Source: Agromyces allii (lineage in GTDB: Bacteria; Actinomycetota; Actinomycetes; Actinomycetales; Microbacteriaceae). Taken from it: a stretch of 64,000 nucleotides of DNA. Under the pieces are notes generated by a model. That model saw only the letters and a program-made list of their open reading frames with translations, was not told where the DNA came from and searched no databases. The stretch lies in the NCBI RefSeq assembly GCF_009749385.1, contig NZ_WBIN01000010.1, forward strand, positions 124,001 to 188,000, given 5' to 3'. A program made the position numbers and the translations under genes. Positions 26,018-33,635 of the stretch are shown here, one piece after another (the stretch's first letter is position 1; each line of letters opens with the position of its first letter).

Positions 26018-26979
26018 GGACGCTCCAGAAGTAGGTCTGCGATTGCGTCGGCGACTGCGATGCCGATCTTTCTCGGCAGAAAGAGCCACTGCCCGCCTGG
26101 ATTCACATCGACAAGGATCGATTCGCCCGCTTCAGTCCGTATCCAATCTTGGCTTGAGTATCCCAACTCGAGATCCTGTGCGACCAGCAATGCCCTGTCT
26201 CTAACGAGCTGTGGCACTTCTTCGAGTTCTTGAAAGCCGGAGTGATTGGCCGAGCACTGTCGCCAATCGGCCGGTGCGCCCACCTGCACATCTAGAGCGG
26301 CCGCCCAGAGGCGATTCCCAACCGTTACGACGCGAAGATGTTGCGACGCGTGCAGACGTTCCTGAATCATGAAGGGCGCTGAACTCAGAGCCTGCAAGCG
26401 AGCATCGTCTGGCATCATTGGCTCTACGAACACCGTTCGGACTTCTCCTTCAGAGATGAATTGGCCTGTGCCTAGAGGTTTGACCACAATCTCATCGGTG
26501 AAGGTAGCCGTGACGGCGTCCCGGCTTGTAGTCACCACCGTTCGCGGATACGGCACACCAAGCGACCTCGCTGACTGCCATTGTGAGACCTTCGATTCAG
26601 CGCGCCTTAGAGCCTGGGGTTTTGTGACCCACCCAGCATTGGCGGCATCGATCAACGATGAGTACGCCGAGTACCACGTGCCCAGTTCCAGCGCCTTCAC
26701 CGAGCCAGTTTCAACCCCGAGTCCCCACTCTGCACGGTGGAACCTACGCAGCCAGCCCTGACGGCGCCGGCCGAGGTCTATCCACTCTCCGTCCAACTTC
26801 ACGGAGCAGCCGCTGTCGTCAATTGAAAGTCCCGAAGCGCCGCCATTATCAATGATCAGGTCAAGATCGAGCACCAAGGCATCCTGCCCCCGCCCCGCGA
26901 GCGCATCTACAACAACTGCAACATGCGGATCCTCTCGGTGCCCCACAATGATTGGTGCCTCTCTACCCGACGGCGTCAA
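26014..26979 (-). CDS. ATP-grasp ligase of the graspetide (MvdD-like) type
   Basis: 321 residues with the ATP-grasp layout of peptide macrocyclases: an N-terminal strand APIIVGHREDPHVAVVVDAL, central 'SKVSQWQSARSLGVPYPRTVVTT', the nucleotide-binding DEIVVKPLGTG, 'MIQERLHASQHLRVVTVGNRLWAA' (Glu and Arg of the active site) and 'ILVDVNPGGQWLFL' (metal-binding Asp and Asn). This ending is typical of graspetide ligases, which join Ser/Thr/Lys side chains to Asp/Glu of a precursor. The start is TTG at 26979, overlapping the stop of the upstream small peptide as TTGA. The natural substrates are probably the two peptides immediately upstream. Confidence 0.85.
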   Translation of the reverse strand: MTPSGREAPIIVGHREDPHVAVVVDALAGRGQDALVLDLDLIIDNGGASGLSIDDSGCSVKLDGEWIDLGRRRQGWLRRFHRAEWGLGVETGSVKALELGTWYSAYSSLIDAANAGWVTKPQALRRAESKVSQWQSARSLGVPYPRTVVTTSRDAVTATFTDEIVVKPLGTGQFISEGEVRTVFVEPMMPDDARLQALSSAPFMIQERLHASQHLRVVTVGNRLWAAALDVQVGAPADWRQCSANHSGFQELEEVPQLVRDRALLVAQDLELGYSSQDWIRTEAGESILVDVNPGGQWLFLPRKIGIAVADAIADLLLERP

Positions 26980-27137
26980 CGCAGCGTCAATACAAGAGGG
27001 GCGACAGTCTCGTCAGAATCGGAAGTCTCGATTGACTCGGTGATCGTTGCGGTGCCGCGCGTCCCAACATCAACCGGGGAGGGGCGAGCCAACTCGGAGA
27101 ACAACGACGGGCCGGTAGACCCGATCGGCATCAGCAT
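26976..27137 (-). CDS. Putative graspetide-like precursor peptide B
   Basis: 53 residues from the ATG at 27137 (or 51 from the ATG at 27131, which shares a base with the stop of peptide A). The leader has PSLFSELARPSPVDVG and the C-terminal part GTATITESIETSDSDETVA, rich in Thr/Ser and Asp/Glu, then APLVLTLR. Peptide A shares SLF..LA and a TATI...ETSD core, so the two are likely paralogous precursors. Its stop overlaps the start of the ATP-grasp gene (TTGA). It is an inference from shared motifs and gene order that the acidic/hydroxyl core is the modified part. Confidence 0.7.
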   Translation of the reverse strand: MLMPIGSTGPSLFSELARPSPVDVGTRGTATITESIETSDSDETVAPLVLTLR

Positions 27138-27295
27138 GCCACGCCAGGAATGATCGCCGCAGCGTACCCAAACCCATGGTCTGACGTCTCAATAGTCGCA
27201 GTCAGCGTCGAAGGCTCGGGCCGAGGGCGCGGATCAGGATCCGGGCGTGCGCCATCGACGGCGAGCAACGTGAACAATGACATTGAAGTGCTCAT
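27131..27295 (-). CDS. Putative graspetide-like precursor peptide A
   Basis: 54 residues starting at the ATG at 27295, which has a textbook AAAGGAG five bases upstream. The leader contains MSLFTLLAVDG, a Pro-rich spacer RPDPDPRPRPEP follows, then the core-like STLTATIETSDHGFGYAAA and a C-terminal Cys. The SLF..LA and TATI.ETSD features are repeated in the next gene, which it overlaps by 7 bases. Two short homologous peptides directly before an ATP-grasp ligase is the usual RiPP arrangement. Function and modification are not shown by sequence alone. Confidence 0.72.
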   Translation of the reverse strand: MSTSMSLFTLLAVDGARPDPDPRPRPEPSTLTATIETSDHGFGYAAAIIPGVAC

Positions 27296-27300
27296 CGCGA

Positions 27301-27307
27301 CTCCTTT
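27301..27307 (-). promoter_or_regulatory. Strong ribosome binding site of precursor peptide A
   Basis: AAAGGAG on the minus strand ends five bases before the ATG at 27295. It fixes the start of peptide A and stands out from the weak or absent sites of the coupled genes downstream, as expected for a precursor made in excess over its enzyme. Confidence 0.8.
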
Positions 27308-27904
27308 GGACATAGACGATTGAGGTGAGCGCAGGCTATCGCAGGGCCCCACGGCAAGCGTAGAGACGCGCCCCGGGCTCACCCTTCCGCAACCGAGAAT
27401 GCACGGCAGCATGATGTCCAGCAAGCACGAACGCGACCAATCGCACGAATAGTCACTCCCCGTGGTGGAGTGATCCTGTACCGGGTTCCGGGGCCGACGC
27501 GCGCCGGTACTCGAGTCCGATCGCTCCCGCGCCGACTAGGTCGCTGCGATGGACCGGGATCCGCCGATCATGGGCTCGCACGAGCTGCTGCGGCTGTACG
27601 CAAATCCGTGCAGGGACTCCACGCCAGCGAGAAGAATCTCCGTCCCAGCATGCACGCCATTTACGAGACCAACTTCAGCCGTGGCTCCGCGAACTCGAAA
27701 CGGGACGAAGGCTTGCGCCGATGACGGGATGCACGCGCTAGTGCGGAAGCGCTGTCTCAGCGAACGCGCGCCGAGCTTTCGAGATAGGAGGCAAGTACGG
27801 GGCTCGCCGACTCACCAAAACTGAGGATGAGCGCTGGCCGTCAGCGCGCCGCAGAGTGCCACACGGCAACGCCGGGTAGCGTCAGCACGTCGACTGGGGA
27901 GAAT
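27308..27904. other. Divergent intergenic region between the peptide operon and the DUF262 gene
   Basis: About 600 bp separate the minus-strand peptide operon from the plus-strand DUF262 gene, so promoters for both should be here. The only coding-like part is a short decayed HTH-like reading near 27549-27752. A GGGGAGA site lies just before the DUF262 ATG. I could not fix promoter boxes. Confidence 0.5.
27549..27752 (+). pseudogene. Possible remnant of a small AlpA-like DNA-binding gene
   Basis: The start DRDPPIMGSHELLRLY resembles the opening of small AlpA/MerR-like excisionase proteins (PIMGxHEL pattern), but the expected SRQRVYQ helix does not follow in frame; readings in other frames give only partial matches. 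It may be a frameshifted leftover of a mobile element. This is weak and based on the first 16 residues. Confidence 0.2.
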
Positions 27905-29473
27905 ATGGCACTGACCATCAGAAAGATCCTTGAGAACGTGCAGAGCGGTACCATCCGAATTCCTGCGTTCCAGCGCGGGTTCGTGTGGGACGCCGAGCGC
28001 GTTGCGTATCTGATGGACTCGATCTACAAGGGTTACCCATTCGGCGCCCTTATCCTTTGGCGGACCAAGGAAAAGCTGGTGCACGAGCGCCAACTCGGGC
28101 CGTTCCAACTGCCGGAGGTTGAACCGGATTACCCGATCGACTACGTGCTCGATGGGCAGCAGCGGCTTACATCGATCTTTGGTGTCTTTCAAACCGAGCT
28201 GACGGCTGTAGAGGATGCCCCCTGGACCGGCATCTACTTTGATATGTCGGCCGAGGCGGACCTACAGGAAAGCCAGTTCATCTGCCCTTCGAGCGAGGAT
28301 ATCGACCTTGCGCGTCACTTCCCGATTGGGACTTTCTTCGACGTAACCGCCTACCGAAAGGCCACAGCGGACCTTCCGGCAGACCGTGCGGAACTAATCG
28401 ACAAGGTGCAGTCCGTATTCAAAGAGGCGACCATTCCTACCCAGGAGGTCGCAACAGAGGATCGTGCCCGAGTCGCCATCGTCTTTGAACGAGTCAACAG
28501 ACTCGGCGTTGAACTGGATACGTTTCAGTTGCTGTCGGCCTGGACCTGGAGCGAGGACTTCGACTTACAGGAGCGCATTCGCGGCCTTGCGGAAGACGTT
28601 GCGCCCCACGGGTTTGGAGACATCTCTCAAGACACAAACCTGATCCTCCGCTGTTGCGCAGCAGTTGTCGCGGAGGACGCCTCGCCGGCCGCTCTCATGG
28701 GCCTCAAGGGCGCGGACGTTCGAGCCAGATTCGATGAGATCGAGAACGGCGTCAAGGGAGCGATCGATTTTCTCCGCAAGAATCTCCGCGTCCACCGTCT
28801 GATCAACCTCCCGTACTCGGCCCTACTCGTCCCCCTAGCCGTCTTCTTCGCTACTCCCGGCTCCAAGGGCGTAGATGTGTCGACCGCTCAGCGGGAGTCT
28901 CTGGAGCGCTGGTTCTGGAAGGCATGCTTCTCGCGTCGGTTCAGCGCGGGCGTGCTCCGAAATCTGAAGCGCGACATCGACGAGATGATCTCGCTTCGCA
29001 AGAACGGCGCCTCGGCTTTGGACAAGATCGCCGCGTCCACCGACGCGGAGTACTTTGCGGATCAGTCGTTCACCATCGGCACGGTGCACACCAAGACACT
29101 TATCCTTCTGCTCGCAAACAAAGATCCGAAGTCGTTCGTATCTGGGGCGGGCGTCGATCTTGGGCCGGTCCTACAGGCGTATAACCGCGAAGAATTCCAT
29201 CACCTCATGCCCCGTAGCTTCCTCAAGAAGAAGGGGATTTCTACCTCGGATATCAACAGTTTGGCGAACTTCGCGATCATCTCAGCGCAGGACAACAAGC
29301 GGCTCGGTGGCGTGGCGCCGAGTGTTTACAAGAAGAAGATGGATGTCGGATCGGTGGACGCCATCCTGGAAGCCGCTCTATGTCCGCACTCGCTGTTCGA
29401 TGACGACTTCCACACCTTCATCGAGGCGCGCGCCCGCACGCTTGCGGACTACGCAAACAAGAAGATGGCCTAG
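27905..29473 (+). CDS. Solitary DUF262/GmrSD-type protein with C-terminal HNH-like domain
   Basis: 522 residues. The N-terminal DUF262 domain shows IRIPAFQRGFVW (about 18-29) and DGQQR at 83-87, the NTP-dependent signature. A long helical middle ends in an HNH/DUF1524-like region with EEFHHLMPRSFL (about 429-440), then SLANFAIIS and NKRLGG. Such proteins act in type IV restriction of modified DNA or in phosphorothioate (SspE) and BREX-linked defence. No partner gene is adjacent. The ATG at 27905 has GGGGAGA upstream; earlier in-frame starts lack a site. Codon use is intermediate and fits the island. Confidence 0.88.
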   Translation: MALTIRKILENVQSGTIRIPAFQRGFVWDAERVAYLMDSIYKGYPFGALILWRTKEKLVHERQLGPFQLPEVEPDYPIDYVLDGQQRLTSIFGVFQTELTAVEDAPWTGIYFDMSAEADLQESQFICPSSEDIDLARHFPIGTFFDVTAYRKATADLPADRAELIDKVQSVFKEATIPTQEVATEDRARVAIVFERVNRLGVELDTFQLLSAWTWSEDFDLQERIRGLAEDVAPHGFGDISQDTNLILRCCAAVVAEDASPAALMGLKGADVRARFDEIENGVKGAIDFLRKNLRVHRLINLPYSALLVPLAVFFATPGSKGVDVSTAQRESLERWFWKACFSRRFSAGVLRNLKRDIDEMISLRKNGASALDKIAASTDAEYFADQSFTIGTVHTKTLILLLANKDPKSFVSGAGVDLGPVLQAYNREEFHHLMPRSFLKKKGISTSDINSLANFAIISAQDNKRLGGVAPSVYKKKMDVGSVDAILEAALCPHSLFDDDFHTFIEARARTLADYANKKMA

Positions 29474-29898
29474 GCACGTCATATCCTCTGGGGCACCCGC
29501 AGACGCCCAATCCGGGCTAGCGGAGGCCGTCTTGGGGGTTTGCGGCTGCCACGCCGCGCCATCGCGACCGATCGGAAATCGGAAATCGGGCACATCCTCA
29601 GAGCGCATGGTACTGCCCCTCGACGCGCCACCGACCCGGCCTCAGTACTCACTGGGTGATCGAGCGGGGTCGGGAAACGTGCTTTCAATCGCGGCGGCGA
29701 TCGATTTGGAGAATCGAGCGGCGTCGCTGACCGTGAAGCCGGCCCGAACCAAGAGACCATTTCGAAGCATCCCTGATCATAGGGGTATTGTCACCACAAG
29801 AATTGAGCGAAACCGGCCATGGCTCACTGAAAATCGAAGGGTCACCGGATCGGCGCCGTCTGAGCCGGGAGCACTCTCGTGCTCAGCAAAGGACTTCG
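29474..29898. other. Non-coding right arm of the island up to the tRNA
   Basis: About 425 bp between the DUF262 stop and the tRNA 3' end. It holds no convincing gene, integrase fragment or tRNA 3'-end duplicate. A short ATCGGAAATCGGAAATCGGG repeat lies at about 29571-29590. GC falls towards the tRNA. Confidence 0.5.
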
Positions 29899-29972
29899 AC
29901 GCGATGGCAGGATTTGAACCTGCGAATAGCGGGATATGAGTCCGCTCCCTTGGGCCGCTTGGGTACACCGCG
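29899..29972 (-). tRNA. tRNA-like gene with CAT anticodon (Met/Ile2 type)
   Basis: A 74-nt cloverleaf folds on the minus strand. The acceptor CGCGGTG pairs with CATCGCG, the D arm is CCC/GGG, and the anticodon arm is GCGGA-CTCATAT-CCCGC with loop anticodon CAT. A 5-nt variable loop precedes the T arm GCAGG-TTCAAAT-CCTGC. The first base pair is C-G, one anticodon-stem pair is A-C, and CCA is not encoded (TCGA follows). The body resembles tRNA-Tyr-like genes that are often mistranslated as VPKRPKGAD...RRFKSC. It could be a working tRNA, a tRNA-Ile2 or a degenerate copy. Its 3' end faces the island. Confidence 0.7.
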
Positions 29973-29992
29973 ATGGGGTCGGTACAGGTGGT

Positions 29993-30259
29993 TCAGCCGG
30001 GCTCGAGGCCGGCGGTGATGCGGGCGAACGCCCGGGTGACGCGACGATCGTTCAGCCGGTGACATCCGGCATCGCAGCGCCCTGAGGTGTCCTGGCAGGC
30101 GCGTGATCCGCGAGTCCCCGACGCCGGCGCCGGCTCGATGTCGCCCGGAGCAGCGTCGAGCGCCTCGCTGTGCAGCACGAGCCCGACGGCCGGCACCATG
30201 AAGAGGGCGCCGTATCCGCACGAGCCGAGCACGAGCATGAACCGATCGAAGGAGTTCAT
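29993..30259 (-). CDS. Small hypothetical protein with one transmembrane helix
   Basis: 88 residues from the ATG at 30259, which has GGAGAGGTGGAG upstream. One hydrophobic segment (about 6-26, FMLVLGSCGYGALFMVPAVG) is followed by a polar Cys-containing tail. No family is recognised. It lies between the tRNA and the amino-acid transporter and is not clearly part of an operon. The coding call is moderate because the tail composition is not distinctive. Confidence 0.5.
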   Translation of the reverse strand: MNSFDRFMLVLGSCGYGALFMVPAVGLVLHSEALDAAPGDIEPAPASGTRGSRACQDTSGRCDAGCHRLNDRRVTRAFARITAGLEPG

Positions 30260-30326
30260 CGGCTCCACCTCTCCGTCACGAGCACTGGTTCAGGAGCCCG
30301 ACAGAAGTGCACCGGCCCGGAGAAAC

Positions 30327-30361
30327 CGGATGCCGCGCAGCCACCCGCTGCGCGGCATCCG
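30327..30361 (-). terminator. 14-bp stem-loop built from the dispersed word, after the amino-acid SBP gene
   Basis: CGGATGCCGCGCAG at 30327-30340 pairs perfectly with CTGCGCGGCATCCG at 30348-30361 across a 7-base loop. It begins about 20 bases beyond the stop of the binding-protein gene on the minus strand, so it is a likely terminator of the transporter operon. The stem is a head-to-head pair of the GGATGCCGCG word. Confidence 0.7.
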
Positions 30362-30381
30362 CCGTCATCCGAGCTTCTGCC

Positions 30382-31410
30382 TCACTCGGACTTCGGCAAC
30401 CCGGGAGGGTTGATCTCGGAGGCATCGACCGACTCGCTGGTCAGCGCCCAACGGTCGAGCACCTCGGCGTAGGTGCCGTCGTCGATGATCGACTGGAGCA
30501 CGAGCTGCACGGGCTCGATGAGGCCGTTGCCCTTGGCGGTGCCTGCGGCGATCGGCGCGGTCTCGGGCCATCCGCCGTTGATGGTGCCGACGAGCTTCGT
30601 CTCACCGGTCGTGGCCGCCTGGTAGGCGGAGGTGGCGTTCGGGCCGAAGGTCGCGTCGACACGTCCGGAGGTGAGCGCGAGGGTCGCCGCGGCCTGGTCG
30701 TCGTAGTAGACGAGTTCTGCGGGCTCTTCGCCGTCGGCCTCGAGCTCCTCGTTCCAGGCGAGCAGGATCTTCTCCTGGTTGGTGCCCGAGCCGACGACGA
30801 TCGACAGGCCGGAGATGTCGGCGGCCTCGGAGATCGAGTCGATCTCGTTGTCGGCCTTCACGTAGAAGCCGAGCAGGTCCTGACGGTAGCTCGCGAAGTC
30901 GTAGAGCTCCTTGCGCTCTTCGGTCACGGTCACGTTCGACGCGATGAGGTCGTACTTGCCCGACTGGATGCCGAGGGGCCAGTCGGCCCAGTTCACGGCG
31001 ACCGGGTTGTACTCGAGGTCGAGGCCGTCGGCGATGAGCGCGCCGAAGTCCGCCTCGCTGCCGATGATGGTGGTGTCGTCGTCGGACGCGAGCACGCCGA
31101 GCGGGGCCGCGAACGGCGAGATCGCGACGGTGAGCTTGCCGGCCTCGATGGGCTCGAAGCCGCTCTCCTTGAGCGCTGCGACGGCCGCCTCGACCGGCTC
31201 GATGCTCGGGCGGTCGGCCGCGTTCTGCGACGTGAGGTCGAACTGCGTCGAGGCCTCGACCTGCTCCTCGGTGGTCTTGCTGCCGCCGTCGGCCGCCTCG
31301 GCCGAGTTGTTGGCGCCGGCCAGGACGGCCCACGTGATGCCGCCGCCGATGAGGGCCACCGCCGCGACGCCCGCGACGATCACCCCCGCCTGCTTCTTGT
31401 TGATCGCCAT
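30382..31410 (-). CDS. Polar amino-acid ABC transporter substrate-binding protein
   Basis: 342 residues. After a short basic start there is one hydrophobic segment (AGVIVAGVAAVALIGGGITWAVLAGA) with no lipobox Cys, so the protein is either signal-peptide cleaved or membrane anchored. The SBP_bac_3 (family 3) domain follows: 'PLGVLASDDDTTIIGSEADFGALIADGLDLE', 'KYDLIASNVTVTEERKELYDF' and 'ISGLSIVVGSGTNQEKILL'. It binds a polar amino acid for the permease and ATPase encoded upstream. An AGGAG site lies eight bases before the ATG. The specific amino acid is not evident. Confidence 0.92.
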   Translation of the reverse strand: MAINKKQAGVIVAGVAAVALIGGGITWAVLAGANNSAEAADGGSKTTEEQVEASTQFDLTSQNAADRPSIEPVEAAVAALKESGFEPIEAGKLTVAISPFAAPLGVLASDDDTTIIGSEADFGALIADGLDLEYNPVAVNWADWPLGIQSGKYDLIASNVTVTEERKELYDFASYRQDLLGFYVKADNEIDSISEAADISGLSIVVGSGTNQEKILLAWNEELEADGEEPAELVYYDDQAAATLALTSGRVDATFGPNATSAYQAATTGETKLVGTINGGWPETAPIAAGTAKGNGLIEPVQLVLQSIIDDGTYAEVLDRWALTSESVDASEINPPGLPKSE

Positions 31411-31548
31411 GATGGATGCTCCTAGTGTCGAACTGTTCCGATGGCCGGACGGTTTCTCGGATCGCCCGGTGCGGCACTGCCATGCCGCACCGGGGCTTGT
31501 CTTGCTCGCGATGCGTGCCCGACGCGAGGTCGGACTCGGTGCCCGGTG

Positions 31549-32376
31549 CTAGAGCACCTTCGCAAGGAAGTCCCTGGTGCGCTGCTGCTTCGGCGAGCGC
31601 AGCACTTGAATGGGCGTGCCCTGCTCGACGATCTCGCCGCCGTCGAGGAAGACGACGCGGTCGGCGACCTCCCTGGCGAACCCGATCTCGTGCGTGACCA
31701 CGATGAGCGTGGTGCCGTCGCGCGCGAGTCCGCGGATCACGTCGAGCACCTCGCCGACGAGTTCGGGGTCGAGCGCGCTGGTCGGTTCGTCGAAGAGCAG
31801 CACCTTCGGCGAGAGCGCGAGGGCGCGTGCGATCGCGACGCGCTGCTGCTGCCCGCCCGAGAGCTGGCGCGGGTAGTGGTCGACCTTGTCGGCGAGGCCG
31901 ACCCGTGCGAGCAGCGCCTTGGCGAGCTCGCGGGCCTCGGGCTTCGTGAGCCGCTTGAGGGCGACCGGCGCCTCGACGACGTTCTCGATCGCGGTGAGGT
32001 GCGGGAACAGGTTGAAGTTCTGGAACACGAGCCCGAACTGGGTGCGCCGCCGCAGGATCTCGGCCTCGCGCAGCTCGTGCAGCTTGCCGCCACGCTCCTC
32101 GTAGCCGATGTACTGGCCGTCGAGCGTGATCGATCCGCGGTCGACGGTCTCGAGGTGATTGATCGTTCGCAGCAGCGTCGACTTGCCCGATCCCGAGGGG
32201 CCGATGAGCGCAACGACCTCGCCGGGCGCGATGGTCAGCGACACGTCGCGCAGCACGGTGTTCGTGCCGTACGACTTCGTGACGTCGCTGATCTCGACGC
32301 GGCCGACAGTCGCCGTCGGGCGAGGGGCAATGGGGATGTTGCCGTCGAACGACGGGGCGAGGGCGGTCTGGCTCAT
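31549..32376 (-). CDS. Polar amino-acid ABC transporter ATP-binding protein (GlnQ-like)
   Basis: 275 residues with a complete ABC ATPase: Walker A GPSGSGKST, Q-loop QNFNLFPHLTAIENVV, signature LSGGQQQR, Walker B VLLFDEPTSALDPEL and the switch His in VTHE. This order and spacing is that of GlnQ/HisP-type ATPases. The ATG overlaps the upstream permease stop by four bases. A 138-bp gap separates it from the binding-protein gene downstream, which may therefore also have its own promoter. Confidence 0.95.
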   Translation of the reverse strand: MSQTALAPSFDGNIPIAPRPTATVGRVEISDVTKSYGTNTVLRDVSLTIAPGEVVALIGPSGSGKSTLLRTINHLETVDRGSITLDGQYIGYEERGGKLHELREAEILRRRTQFGLVFQNFNLFPHLTAIENVVEAPVALKRLTKPEARELAKALLARVGLADKVDHYPRQLSGGQQQRVAIARALALSPKVLLFDEPTSALDPELVGEVLDVIRGLARDGTTLIVVTHEIGFAREVADRVVFLDGGEIVEQGTPIQVLRSPKQQRTRDFLAKVL

Positions 32377-33635
32377 CGGGTGCCTCCGTTGCGGCGCTGG
32401 GCGGTCGTGGTCAGTGCGGCGGTCGGGCCGGCGGCGTCGGCCGCGTCACAGGCTCCGGCTGCATCGGCGACGGATGCCGCGGCGGCACGTTTGGCCACGG
32501 TCACGCCCGGCGCGGCCGACGTTGCGCGTTCGTGCGCGGGCTCGCCCTCGCCGGGGGCTCGGTCGCCCGCCCCGGCCGGCGTGCTTGGAGTCGTGGCGTG
32601 CGCCGCGGCATCCGCCCCACCGCCCTGGCTCGGGTTGTCGCCGAGGCGCGACCACTGCTCGGAGACCCACTGGCGTGCGCGCTGGATGGGCGTCGGCGGC
32701 AATTCGCGCACCGCGCCTCGGGCGTATCGGCGCTCGACGTAGTACTGCGCGACCGAGAGCACGGTCGTGATGATCGCGTACCAGACGACGGCCACGAGCA
32801 GCAGCGGGATGACCCGCTGGTTGCGGTTGTAGATGACCTGCACCGTGTAGAAGAGCTCGGGCAGCGCGACGATGAAGACCACCGAGGTGCCCTTCACGAG
32901 TCCGATGATCTCGTTGAACGCGTTCGGCACGATCGCCCGGGCCGCCTGCGGCAGCGTGATGCGGAAGAAGCGGATGCGACGCGGCAGGCCGAGCGAGGCG
33001 GCGGCCTCGACCTGACCCTGGTCGACCGACAGGATGCCGGCGCGGATGATCTCGGCCGAGTACGCCGCCTGGTGCAGCGAGAGTCCGATGGTCGCGGCAG
33101 CGAACGCGCTGATCAGGGTCGTGGTCGGGAACTCGGCGAGCCAGAAGTCCGTCGTGAACGGGGTGCCGAGCCCGAGCGTCGGATACAGGTAGCCGAGGTT
33201 GTACCAGACGAGGATCTGCACGACGAGCGGCACCGACCGGAAGAACCAGATGTACCACCACGCTGCGGCGTTCAGCAGCGGCGACTTCGACAGGCGGAAC
33301 ACCGCGAGCACGGCGCCGAGCGCGAAGCCGATGACGCCCGAGATGACGGTGAGCTGCAGCGTGAGCACGAGCGAGTTCAGCACCGAGGGGGCGAAGAAGT
33401 ACTCGGCGAAGACGTCCCACTGCCACTTCTCGTTGCTCGCGAGCGACCACAGGAACTGGAGGATGACGAATGCGACGACTGCCGAGAGCACCCAACGGCC
33501 CCAGTGCTTGACCGGCACGACCTTCAGGCCGTGCTCGATCTCGCCGCGGTAGCGGTCGGGGCCGGTCGCGCCGGGGCCGGTCGTGCCCGGGCTGGTCGCG
33601 TTCTGCTGCTTGAGCTGGGCGGATGTCGCGCTCAT
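32373..33635 (-). CDS. Polar amino-acid ABC transporter permease with long low-complexity tail
   Basis: 420 residues. The HisM/GlnP-like permease core spans about residues 40-310 with five to six helices, the 'FRSVPLVVQILVWY' segment and the EAA loop VEAAASLGLPRRIRFFRITLPQA. The N-terminal 35 residues are Gly/Pro-rich. The last 100 residues are Ala/Thr/Pro-rich low complexity with scattered GCATCC words, an unusual cytoplasmic extension for this family. The ATG overlaps the GNAT stop by four bases. Confidence 0.92.
   Translation of the reverse strand: MSATSAQLKQQNATSPGTTGPGATGPDRYRGEIEHGLKVVPVKHWGRWVLSAVVAFVILQFLWSLASNEKWQWDVFAEYFFAPSVLNSLVLTLQLTVISGVIGFALGAVLAVFRLSKSPLLNAAAWWYIWFFRSVPLVVQILVWYNLGYLYPTLGLGTPFTTDFWLAEFPTTTLISAFAAATIGLSLHQAAYSAEIIRAGILSVDQGQVEAAASLGLPRRIRFFRITLPQAARAIVPNAFNEIIGLVKGTSVVFIVALPELFYTVQVIYNRNQRVIPLLLVAVVWYAIITTVLSVAQYYVERRYARGAVRELPPTPIQRARQWVSEQWSRLGDNPSQGGGADAAAHATTPSTPAGAGDRAPGEGEPAHERATSAAPGVTVAKRAAAASVADAAGACDAADAAGPTAALTTTAQRRNGGTR

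Noticed and set aside
22590-29900. Direct repeats of the tRNA 3' end marking an integrated element
   Set aside because: By eye I found no second copy of the 18-20 bases of the tRNA 3' end near the left boundary, and no integrase gene.
29883-30221. Minus-strand frame ending ...GVPKRPKGADSYPAIRRFKSC
   Set aside because: The recognisable part is the translation of the tRNA-like gene, a known annotation artefact.
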